DNA of 12,219 nt. It comes from Bacteroidales bacterium. GTDB taxonomy: Bacteria > Bacteroidota > Bacteroidia > Bacteroidales > UBA7960. Below are positions 1-5,139 of this stretch, one piece after another; the stretch's first letter is position 1; the number at the start of each line of letters is the position of its first letter. The stretch is from NCBI GenBank assembly GCA_007122745.1, contig SKTA01000098.1, positions 1-12,219 of the forward strand, given 5' to 3'. Made by a program: the position numbers and the translations under genes. A model generated the notes under the pieces. That model ran no database searches. It was not told where the DNA came from and worked only from the letters and a program-made list of their open reading frames with translations.

Positions 1-785
1 GCACTGCGACCACGCCCTTCAATTTTTAAAACCTGAACTCCTGCATGGATGATTTTATCAATAAATCCTATCGTGCATAAGTCTTTGGGCGACATAATGT
101 ACTCGTGGTCCACTTCAAGCTCATAGCCCTCTTCTTTGTCAGTAACAAGGTATGACCTGCGGCAAAGCTGCAAACAGGCACCACGATTGGCAGAATGGTT
201 CATGTTGTCAAGGCTCAGGTAACACTTGCCGCTTACCGCCATGCACAGCGCACCATGAACGAATATTTCAATTTTGACGAGCTCCCCGGAGGGACCTTTG
301 ATCTGCTCCCTTTCTATTCCACGTACAATTTCATGAACCTGCCTGAGGCTCAGCTCACGTGCCAGCACCATCACGTCGGCATATTGCGCATAAAAACGGA
401 TGGCGGCCAGATTGGTGATGTTGCATTGGGTAGAAATATGCAGGCGAATCCCTTGTTCTTTGGCATATTCCAAAACAGCTATATCTGATGCGATGATGGC
501 CGAAATTCCCGCATTTTTTGCCTCATCAACCGTGCGTTGCATCTCCTCCAGCTCCTCATCATAGATGATGGTATTCAGCGTGAGATATGATTTAACCTGC
601 TGCGCTTTGCATATACTTACAATCTCGTGAAGGTCCTTAAAGGAAAACATTTTGGATGAGCGGCTGCGCATGTTCAGCTTGCCCACGCCGAAATATACGG
701 CGTCAGCACCCCCCTGTATCGCAGCATGCAGTGACTCATACGAGCCTGCAGGGGCCATAATCTCTATATCCGTTTTTAAGGACAT
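1..785 (-). CDS. U32 family protein (peptidase U32 / TrhP-RlhA-type RNA hydroxylation factor), 3' end outside the window
   Basis: Reading from the ATG at 785-783, 261 codons are open to the window edge, so the C-terminus is missing. The start MSLKTDIEIMAPAGSYESLH and the segment GGADAVYFG (25-33) match the U32 N-terminal barrel. The U32 signature runs from E173 to S191 (ExFxxGALC, then SGxCxxS) and is followed by SANRGAC and a KIEGR motif at 254-258. Cysteines C181, C188, C204 and C208 sit where U32 proteins carry conserved cysteines; in the relatives UbiU/UbiV such cysteines hold a 4Fe-4S cluster, so a cluster here is an inference. Although named peptidases, characterised bacterial members TrhP and RlhA act in hydroxylation of tRNA U34 or 23S rRNA. 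Residues 'LARELSL' and 'KIEGR' look TrhP-like, but the missing C-terminus prevents a firm choice. It begins 29 bp after the lipB stop and could be co-transcribed with it. Confidence 0.93.
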   Translation of the reverse strand, partial: MSLKTDIEIMAPAGSYESLHAAIQGGADAVYFGVGKLNMRSRSSKMFSFKDLHEIVSICKAQQVKSYLTLNTIIYDEELEEMQRTVDEAKNAGISAIIASDIAVLEYAKEQGIRLHISTQCNITNLAAIRFYAQYADVMVLARELSLRQVHEIVRGIEREQIKGPSGELVKIEIFVHGALCMAVSGKCYLSLDNMNHSANRGACLQLCRRSYLVTDKEEGYELEVDHEYIMSPKDLCTIGFIDKIIHAGVQVLKIEGRGRS

Positions 786-814
786 GGAATTGTTTTTGTT
801 TTGTGTCCGGAACT

Positions 815-1516
815 TTACATATAACTCATGCCGATTACATGGCCAAGGTGTGCTTTCAGTTTGCTTTTTACTTCATATATCGGTATAGGCTCGCCCAGCT
901 CTTTTTGCATCGAGGTGGCTTTCTTGTCGGTAAAGCCACAAGGGTTTATCAATTCAAAATAACTCAGGTCGGTGTTTACATTGAAGGCAAAGCCATGCAT
1001 GGTAACCCAGCGGCTGCTCCTGATCCCGATGGCACAGATCTTCCTGGCTTTCGCCGGATTTTCAGCGTCGAGCCACACCCCGGAAGCACCTTTCATCCGT
1101 TCCCCTTTCAACCCATATTCGGCAATGGTCAGTATGATCGCTTCCTCCAAATTGGCAACATACTGATGGATGTCAGGAGAAAAGTTATCCAGATCAAGAA
1201 TGGGGTATCCCACAATCTGTCCCGGACCGTGGTAAGTGATGTCGCCGCCTCTGTTGATCTTATAGTAGGTTGCTTCCTTTTGCTGCAACTCAAGCATGTT
1301 GACCAGCAGGTTGTTTTCAGAGCCGTTTTTGCCCAGGGTATACACGTGCGGATGCTCACAAAACAGCAGGTAATTGTCTGTCTTCTTCTCTGCTTCGGGA
1401 TGCGACCTGTTGTGCATTTTCAAATCGGTGATTCCCTTAAACAACTTCTCCTGGTAGTCCCACGCTTCCTTGTAGTCCACAACACCAAGGTCCTGAAATG
1501 AAACGGATTTGTTCAT
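815..1516 (-). CDS. lipB: Octanoyltransferase LipB
   Basis: A 233-residue protein of normal family length. LipB moves the octanoyl group from octanoyl-acyl carrier protein to lipoyl domains in the cytoplasm, the first step of endogenous lipoate synthesis before LipA. Family hallmarks are present: RGGDITYHGPGQ at 89-100, the catalytic lysine region RKICAIGIR (K159), the HG at 174-175, and NPCGFTDKKATSM, in which C193 is the acyl-thioester cysteine. Residues 34-48 hold a short charged insertion before 'NYLLFCEHPHVYTLGK'. The start at 1516-1514 is the only plausible one because the protein begins directly with the family's N-terminal strand (SFQDLGVVDYKEAWDYQ). The start codon lies inside an 8-bp tandem repeat, and no promoter could be recognised in the repeat-filled spacer upstream. 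lipA is not in the window. Confidence 0.97.
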   Translation of the reverse strand: MNKSVSFQDLGVVDYKEAWDYQEKLFKGITDLKMHNRSHPEAEKKTDNYLLFCEHPHVYTLGKNGSENNLLVNMLELQQKEATYYKINRGGDITYHGPGQIVGYPILDLDNFSPDIHQYVANLEEAIILTIAEYGLKGERMKGASGVWLDAENPAKARKICAIGIRSSRWVTMHGFAFNVNTDLSYFELINPCGFTDKKATSMQKELGEPIPIYEVKSKLKAHLGHVIGMSYM

Positions 1517-1566
1517 TGGTTCATTGGTTTATTGGATGACTGGTTGATTTGTTCGTTGTTTGTTGT
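1511..1566. repeat. Degenerate 8-bp tandem repeat overlapping the lipB start codon
   Basis: Seven consecutive octamers with decaying similarity: GTTCATTG at 1511 and 1519, then GTTTATTG, GATGACTG, GTTGATTT, GTTCGTTG and TTTGTTGT. On the lipB strand the unit reads CAATGAAC, so the lipB ATG (1516-1514) is the ATG of the first unit. A second ATG in the next unit is out of frame by 8 bp. Loss or gain of a unit upstream would change the spacing of the translation start. Confidence 0.7.
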
Positions 1567-1578
1567 TTTTTGTTCTTT

Positions 1579-1635
1579 GTCATTTGTGCTTCGCATGTCA
1601 TTTTGCTTCGCGTCATTTGCGCTGCGCGCGTCATT
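1579..1635. repeat. GTCATT(n)GC short tandem repeat in the lipB upstream spacer
   Basis: Three units of 18, 15 and 18 bp begin at 1579, 1597 and 1612 with GTCATTT and end in a CTTCGC- or GCGC-like tail; a fourth partial GTCATT starts at 1630. The units are imperfect, so this is decayed tandem duplication. No coding potential is credible: open frames crossing it are low-complexity and made of the repeat. Confidence 0.55.
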
Positions 1636-1692
1636 AAGATGGCTGTTGGTTGATTTTTGCGCTGTTTTTGCGGTTTTTGCGTGTTTTTTGTC

Positions 1693-1731
1693 CACAAATT
1701 ACACAAATTATTGCGCAAATTTCCACAAATT
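1693..1731. repeat. CRCAAATT repeat, four copies
   Basis: CACAAATT occurs at 1693, 1702 and 1724 and CGCAAATT at 1714, a period of 9-12 bp. It directly abuts the hairpin element starting at 1732. The function is unknown; it belongs to the dense simple-repeat filling of the 441-bp spacer between pepD and lipB. Confidence 0.55.
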
Positions 1732-1757
1732 GGACAGCTCAAGCGCTGTCCCTACAA
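1732..1757 (-). repeat. REP-like hairpin element with GTAG foot (stem variant GGACAGC)
   Basis: A perfect 7-bp stem (GGACAGC 1732-1738, GCTGTCC 1745-1751) encloses a 6-nt TCAAGC loop and is followed by CTACAA. On the minus strand this reads TTGTAG, then stem, then GCTTGA loop, then stem. The loop and foot are shared with the elements at 3715 and 9784-9897, whose stem bases are different but still paired. Conserved loop and foot with covarying stem argue for a family of structured mobile repeats like the REP elements mobilised by RAYT transposases. It is also a possible bidirectional transcript end between pepD and lipB. Confidence 0.65.
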
Positions 1758-1779
1758 GTTTTCTCGTTGTAAAATATGC

Positions 1780-1803
1780 AGGCCGGCCAAGTCCGGCCTA
1801 TAC
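1780..1803 (-). repeat. REP-like hairpin element (stem variant AGGCCGG)
   Basis: A perfect 7-bp stem (AGGCCGG 1780-1786, CCGGCCT 1793-1799) encloses the loop CCAAGT and is followed by ATAC. On the minus strand it reads GTAT, stem, ACTTGG loop, stem, which closely parallels the ACTTGA loop of the 3715 and 9784 elements. The preceding AAATATGC resembles the ATATTTCGG flank of the other copies. It is a more diverged member of the same family, 28 bp from the previous element. Confidence 0.55.
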
Positions 1804-1852
1804 ACTCTAAACTCTAAACCCTAAACTCTAAACTCTAAACTCTAAACTCTAA
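1804..1852. repeat. Heptanucleotide array ACTCTAA, 7 units
   Basis: Seven uninterrupted 7-bp units: ACTCTAA six times, with ACCCTAA as the third unit. The same CTAAAC core recurs as an array at 3667-3708 on the other side of pepD in the same orientation. The unit resembles the plant telomere heptamer, but the surrounding genes are clearly bacterial. Confidence 0.85.
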
Positions 1853-1853
1853 C

Positions 1854-1936
1854 CCAGTTCCCAGTTCCCAGTTCCCAGTTCCCAGTTTCCTGATCCAGCT
1901 CTCAGTTCCCAGCTCTCAGATCCCAGCTCTCAGTTC
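1854..1936. repeat. Heptanucleotide array CCAGTTC passing into a 14-bp double unit
   Basis: Four perfect CCAGTTC heptamers (1854-1881) pass through a degenerate stretch into three 14-bp units at 1895, 1909 and 1923. Each 14-mer is CCAGCTC followed by TCAGTTC, TCAGATC or TCAGTTC. TCAGTTC and TCAGATC are exact reverse complements of the two unit types in the array at 3479-3569, so the arrays on either side of pepD are related and inverted. The array ends 21 bp beyond the pepD stop codon. Confidence 0.8.
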
Positions 1937-1957
1937 TCTCTGTCTAACCTCCAACCT

Positions 1958-2359
1958 CTATCCTTTCGGTGCATTGCGAAGTACCTCCAGCGTAAGGTCC
2001 CAGAATTTCTCCACGGTGCTGATCTCCACCTTTTCGTCGGGGGAATGTGCGCCGCGCATGGTAGGGCCGTATGAGATCATGTCCATTCCTGGATATTTTT
2101 CACCGATGATGCCGCACTCCAGTCCGGCATGGATAACCAATACCTTTGGTTCTTCACTGAATAGTTTTTCGTAGGACTTTTTGGTGATCGCCAGGATCTC
2201 TGAATCGATGTTGGGTTCCCATCCCGGGTAGCCGTCGCCGTATTTTACTTTTCCACCGGCAAGGGTGAAGGTACTGGCGACCATGTCTGCGATATCTCTT
2301 TTCCCTGTGTCGAGAGAGCTGCGCTGGCTGGTTACAATGATGATCTTATCCTCTGTCAT
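1958..2359 (-). CDS. pepD: PepD C-terminal portion (133 residues), possible re-initiation product
   Basis: This frame starts with an ATG immediately after the TAA (TAAATG, same phase) and completes PepD. It carries TSQRSS (10-15), HAGLECGIIGEKYPGMDMISYGP, and RGAHSPDEKVEIST, in which H105 is the expected metal ligand. Coding quality is undisturbed through to the TAG/TAA-type end at 1958, which argues that the nonsense change is young or that the fragment is still selected. Re-initiation by a terminating ribosome is plausible because stop and start are adjacent, but this Met may simply be an internal residue of the ancestral protein. The distance to the next gene, lipB, is 441 bp of repeats. 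Confidence 0.6.
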   Translation of the reverse strand: MTEDKIIIVTSQRSSLDTGKRDIADMVASTFTLAGGKVKYGDGYPGWEPNIDSEILAITKKSYEKLFSEEPKVLVIHAGLECGIIGEKYPGMDMISYGPTMRGAHSPDEKVEISTVEKFWDLTLEVLRNAPKG

Positions 2360-3418
2360 TTACACGGAAGCCAGGTTCGAGGAGGTTTCCACCAGTCCGG
2401 GAATTTCGGGCGACATGCTCATTACGCCGTGCGGACAGGCATAAAGGGCATTCAGCAACTTGTGCTGTGTGTCATAGTCCATGAGGGTGTCGGGCATCAG
2501 CGTTTCGGTCAGGTCGATCTTCAGGCCCGGTTCATGGATCTTGACCGCATTTTTGATCTCACCGGCTAGTGTCTGGCAAAGATCCTTGAGTGATTTTTCA
2601 TGTCTGCGCGGTACGCTGATGGTTGCAAAGGCTTCCCGCGCAATTGCATTATGCAGGTTACCACCCTTTATTTCGGCGATCCTCAGTTCAAACATTTTTT
2701 CGGCATTCCACAGGATCCGGTTCAGGATTTTGATGGCATTGCCACGCCCTTTGTTGATGTCATCACCCGAGTGACCCCCTTTTAATCCTGTCACGGAGAT
2801 CTTGAACGGGAGGTGGTCTGCTTCGGCATACACTTTTTCGTATGGCAGGGTGATCATCGTATCAATGCCACCGGCGCATCCGATAAACAGCTCTCCGTCA
2901 TCTTCCGAGTCAAGGTTCAGCAGGATTCGACTCTCCACAAAACCTTTCTCCAGGTTGAAAGCGCCGGTCAGCCCGGTTTCCTCATCCACTGTGAAGAGAC
3001 ATTCTAATGGGCCGTGCTCAATGTCTTTTGCCTCTAGTATGGCCAGTTGCGCGGCAACGCCAATCCCATTATCGGCTCCCAGTGTCGTACCTTTGGCTTT
3101 TACCCATCCATCCACAATTTCCGGCTGGATGGGATCGTTGTCAAAATCAAATTCGACTCCTTCATTTTTCTCACACACCATGTCTACATGGCTTTGCAAA
3201 ACAATGGAAGCACGATCTTCATAGTCTTTTGTGGCTTCCTTTTTGATGATAAGGTTACCCACCTTGTCCTGTTTGTATGCAAGCTGGTGTTCGTTGGCAA
3301 AGTTGATCAGGTAAGCGAGTATTTTTTCCTCTTTTTTTGATGGTCGGGGCACCTGGCAGATCTCTTCAAAGAGTTGCCACAGCCGTTGAGGGTTTAGATT
3401 TCCAAGAACTGTTGTCAT
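2360..3418 (-). CDS. pepD: PepD N-terminal portion: catalytic half plus lid domain, lacking the last metal ligand
   Basis: A 352-residue open frame from the ATG at 3418. It carries QSHVDMV (H77, D79), LGADNGIG (D116), DEETGLTGA (E146 general base, E147 ligand), LDSEDDGELFIGCAGG (D170), the lid segment GGHSGDDIN (215-221) and NAIAREA (258-264). Alone it would lack the C-terminal ligand histidine and the last strands of the catalytic domain, so I expect it to be inactive or unstable unless joined by the second fragment. The start is supported by a TATCTTCG -7 box ending 26 bp upstream of the coding sequence. The heptamer array at 3479 begins 61 bp upstream, placing repeats around the likely -35 region or just beyond it. 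Confidence 0.85.
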   Translation of the reverse strand: MTTVLGNLNPQRLWQLFEEICQVPRPSKKEEKILAYLINFANEHQLAYKQDKVGNLIIKKEATKDYEDRASIVLQSHVDMVCEKNEGVEFDFDNDPIQPEIVDGWVKAKGTTLGADNGIGVAAQLAILEAKDIEHGPLECLFTVDEETGLTGAFNLEKGFVESRILLNLDSEDDGELFIGCAGGIDTMITLPYEKVYAEADHLPFKISVTGLKGGHSGDDINKGRGNAIKILNRILWNAEKMFELRIAEIKGGNLHNAIAREAFATISVPRRHEKSLKDLCQTLAGEIKNAVKIHEPGLKIDLTETLMPDTLMDYDTQHKLLNALYACPHGVMSMSPEIPGLVETSSNLASV

Positions 3419-3443
3419 AAATTGTCAATTTTTTATTAAGATG

Positions 3444-3451
3444 CGAAGATA
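3444..3451 (-). promoter_or_regulatory. Probable -7 box of the pepD promoter
   Basis: On the minus strand TTTTGTATCTTCGCATC contains TATCTTCG, one mismatch from the Bacteroidota sigma-ABfr -7 consensus TAnnTTTG. It lies 26 nt before the pepD ATG, giving a leader of about 19 nt. No clear TTTG -33 box was seen. Confidence 0.5.
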
Positions 3452-3478
3452 CAAAATTCCTTTGAGCCTTGAAGCTGA

Positions 3479-3569
3479 GAACTGAGAACTGAGAACTGAG
3501 ATCTGAGAACTGAGAACTGAGAACTGAGAACTGAGAACTGAGATCTGAGAACTGAGAACTGAGAACTGA
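3479..3569. repeat. Heptanucleotide array GAACTGA, 13 units
   Basis: Thirteen perfect-length heptamers in 91 bp: GAACTGA x3, GATCTGA, GAACTGA x5, GATCTGA, GAACTGA x3. The variant units are placed symmetrically (3-1-5-1-3), which suggests duplication of a block rather than independent slippage. The reverse complements, TCAGTTC and TCAGATC, are the units of the array at 1902-1936 on the far side of pepD. Open frames of 64-94 codons crossing it are repeat translations and not genes. Confidence 0.9.
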
Positions 3570-3628
3570 GAGAACTGTGTCGTATAAAAATCTTCGCGTT
3601 CTTTGGAGTGAAAAAAAGATAATTAACC

Positions 3629-3654
3629 ACAAAGGTGACAAAGGAAACACAAAG
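3629..3654. repeat. ACAAAGG short repeat, three copies
   Basis: ACAAAGG at 3629 and 3638 and ACAAAG at 3649, spaced 9-11 bp. This is weak, low-complexity repetition in the spacer upstream of pepD. Between 3570 and 3628 I see nothing recognisable. Confidence 0.4.
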
Positions 3655-3666
3655 AGAACTTTAAGG

Positions 3667-3708
3667 CTAAACCCTAAACCCTAAACCATAAACTCTAAAC
3701 CCTTAACC
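3667..3708. repeat. Heptanucleotide array CTAAACC, 6 units
   Basis: Six 7-bp units: CTAAACC three times, then ATAAACT, CTAAACC and CTTAACC. It has the same core and orientation as the array at 1804-1852. It lies 6 bp from the start of the hairpin element at 3715. Confidence 0.75.
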
Positions 3709-3714
3709 ATTAAA

Positions 3715-3750
3715 ATATTTCGGTACACAGGTCAAGTCCTGTGTCTGCAA
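3715..3750 (-). repeat. REP-like hairpin element, 36-bp form, just past the yitT stop
   Basis: A 36-bp unit beginning ATATTTCGG, with a perfect 7-bp stem (ACACAGG 3725-3731, CCTGTGT 3738-3744), loop TCAAGT, and ending CTGCAA. On the minus strand the foot reads GCAG, one base from the GTAG of other copies. It is nearly identical to the three tandem units at 9784-9897. It sits 5 bp downstream of the yitT stop codon and could act as its transcript end. Confidence 0.75.
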
Positions 3751-3755
3751 AATGT

Positions 3756-4622
3756 TTAATATTTTATCGGATCAAACCCCTTACCATACACCCCCATTAC
3801 ATTGGAAACAGAAATAAAGGCATCAGGATCTATTCCCTTGATACTTCTAAATACAATGGAGGTTTCGTGGCGTTTGACCACCACCATCAGGACGGCACTT
3901 TGTTCCTTGCTATACCATCCCTGGCCGTTTAGCAGCGTCACACCCCGGCCAATGTCGTTGGCAATGTGTTCTGCAATCTCCTCATATTTCGGGGAGAATA
4001 TGAACAGCTGAACGCTGCGCCTGTGTCCCATCAGCAGCATGTCGATGGAGTAGGATGCTACAGCCATGGTCACATAACCATAAACCATGACTTCAATGGA
4101 CTGAAACAGGAGGTATGATGATGAGATGATCACCAGGTCGAAGTATAAAATGATCCTGCCGTGACTGATGTTTCTGTATTTATTGATGATCATGGCGATG
4201 ATGTCGGTGCCACCGGTACTGCCTCCTTGCGTAAAAACCAGTCCTACCGATGCGCCTCCCATGATCCCGCCGATGATGGCCGACATAAACCTGTCGTCAA
4301 CAATGGGTTCGGTAATAAGCGGCTGCAGTATGGCGAAGAAAATGGAGAGGACTCCGGCGCTATACATTGTTTTGATTCCAAAACCAAAACCCAGTGATTT
4401 AATGCCAAAAACAATCAGGATCAGGTTTGTCAGAAAGAAGGTAATGGCAACGGGGATACCCGTGGCATAATACAGCAATGCCGCTGCACCCGTTACACCG
4501 CCACCAACTATTTCTGACGGCAACAGAAAGGCCGTCCACGCTAGGGCATTCACAAACAGTGCGAAGGTGATGATGCTGTAGCTTTGCAGGCCTTTCCAGA
4601 AAGGATTTTTATCTTTTTTCAT
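3756..4622 (-). CDS. YitT family membrane protein (DUF161 + DUF2179)
   Basis: A 288-residue integral membrane protein matching the YitT family at full length. Hydrophobic segments lie at about 15-34, 45-72, 86-103, 112-131 and 157-177, with a further stretch near 180-197. The membrane part carries the family's glycine-rich motifs, EIVGGGVTGAA (37-47) and GGSTGGTDIIA (133-143). The soluble C-terminal domain (about 205-288) has the DUF2179 pattern RGVTLLNGQGWYS (226-238) and AFISVSNVMGVYGKGFD (268-284). The physiological function of the family is not established, and no substrate can be read from the sequence. It lies 121 bp downstream of the S4-domain gene and may be transcribed separately. 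The start at 4622 is supported by MKKDKNPFWKG, a short basic lead before the first membrane segment. Confidence 0.92.
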   Translation of the reverse strand: MKKDKNPFWKGLQSYSIITFALFVNALAWTAFLLPSEIVGGGVTGAAALLYYATGIPVAITFFLTNLILIVFGIKSLGFGFGIKTMYSAGVLSIFFAILQPLITEPIVDDRFMSAIIGGIMGGASVGLVFTQGGSTGGTDIIAMIINKYRNISHGRIILYFDLVIISSSYLLFQSIEVMVYGYVTMAVASYSIDMLLMGHRRSVQLFIFSPKYEEIAEHIANDIGRGVTLLNGQGWYSKEQSAVLMVVVKRHETSIVFRSIKGIDPDAFISVSNVMGVYGKGFDPIKY

Positions 4623-4697
4623 AGGTTTTCCGGTGGTTTTTTAAAGTTTATCTAACACTATTTTGAAAAACCATAGTTTTTTTATTCTGTGCAATTT

Positions 4698-4717
4698 GTG
4701 GCATTTTGCCACTTTTT
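4698..4717 (+). terminator. Small hairpin with T-run, orientation opposite to the genes
   Basis: GTGGCA (4698-4703), loop TTT, TGCCAC (4707-4712), then five T on the plus strand. It has the form of a weak intrinsic terminator for plus-strand transcription, although both flanking genes are on the minus strand. It may limit antisense transcription into the S4-domain/der genes, or be chance. Confidence 0.3.
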
Positions 4718-4743
4718 GTATTGGACTCATTATAGAAAACATA

Positions 4744-5139
4744 TCAATCCCAGTTGTCATACCATTGATCCAGGTCACGCCGTTCTTTTTTCGTGGGGCG
4801 GCCGGTGCCATGCGGACGATGTCCTGTCCGCTTCCTGATGAGCTCAAGTGTCTTATAATCTTCTTCGGGTGTTCTGTCTTCCATATACTCACTGACAAGC
4901 TTTGCCCCGACACGATTTTTCAGCAGTGCTTTTACCTTAAGGATGCGATTTATGGGGCCCCAATGTACATGAATGATCATGTCGGGTTGCACTTCACGTG
5001 AAGGTTTAACGGCTTGCCCGTCCACCTTTACCTTGCCTGTACGACAGGCCTGAGAGGCCTGGCTGCGGGTCTTGTAGATTCTCACGGCCCACAACCACTT
5101 GTCAATTCTTGGTGCTTCTTCACGACTCATTTGACTCAT
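4744..5139 (-). CDS. S4-domain RNA-binding protein, Hsp15 (HslR)-like
   Basis: A 131-residue protein with an N-terminal S4 RNA-binding domain (about 10-70): RIDKWLWAVRIYKTRSQASQACRxGxVxVDG is the typical S4 pattern, with the lysine/arginine-rich face intact. The basic C-terminal tail (RKRTGHRPHGTGRPTKKERRDLDQW) matches the length and style of Hsp15, which in E. coli binds free 50S subunits carrying nascent chains and helps recycle stalled subunits. I start it at 5139, not at the more upstream Met at 5187, because 5139 gives a TAATG overlap with the der stop and removes 16 residues encoded within der that do not belong to the family. This arrangement implies translational coupling with the ribosome-assembly GTPase upstream, which fits a shared role in ribosome maintenance. 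A second in-frame Met at 5130 is possible. Confidence 0.88.
   Translation of the reverse strand: MSQMSREEAPRIDKWLWAVRIYKTRSQASQACRTGKVKVDGQAVKPSREVQPDMIIHVHWGPINRILKVKALLKNRVGAKLVSEYMEDRTPEEDYKTLELIRKRTGHRPHGTGRPTKKERRDLDQWYDNWD

Larger units (their letters stand above)
1958..3418 (-). pseudogene. pepD: pepD, aminoacyl-histidine dipeptidase interrupted by one in-frame TAA
   Basis: Two abutting reading frames in one phase together encode a complete PepD (peptidase family M20), 486 residues if the stop is read as an amino acid, which is the usual family length. The stop is at 2362-2360, exactly where ...ETSSNLASV meets MTEDKIIIVTSQRSS..., an otherwise continuous family sequence. The metal and catalytic residues keep a constant offset of -3 to those I recall for Vibrio PepD on both sides of the stop (H77, D79, D116, E146/E147, D170 before it; H458 after it). 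No base is therefore inserted or deleted: one sense codon has become TAA, for example AAA to TAA. No other lesion is visible, so the mutation is recent, is a sequence error, or is tolerated by readthrough or re-initiation at the ATG that follows at once. The intact enzyme cleaves Xaa-His dipeptides such as carnosine in the cytoplasm. Confidence 0.85.

Noticed and set aside
803..1501. 232-codon plus-strand open frame
   Set aside because: It is the antisense of lipB, whose motifs are all intact on the minus strand.
1513..1810. Open frames of 60-92 codons on both strands upstream of lipB
   Set aside because: They translate simple repeats into biased, low-complexity peptides and overlap each other.
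1804..1852. CCCTAAA-like heptamers as eukaryotic (plant-type) telomere contamination
   Set aside because: Only one unit has the telomeric form, the arrays are short, and they sit between intact bacterial genes.
4698..4717. Terminator of the S4-domain gene
   Set aside because: The T-run is on the plus strand; on the minus strand the hairpin is followed by AAATTGC, so it cannot be a standard intrinsic terminator for that gene. It is kept only as a weak plus-strand hairpin.
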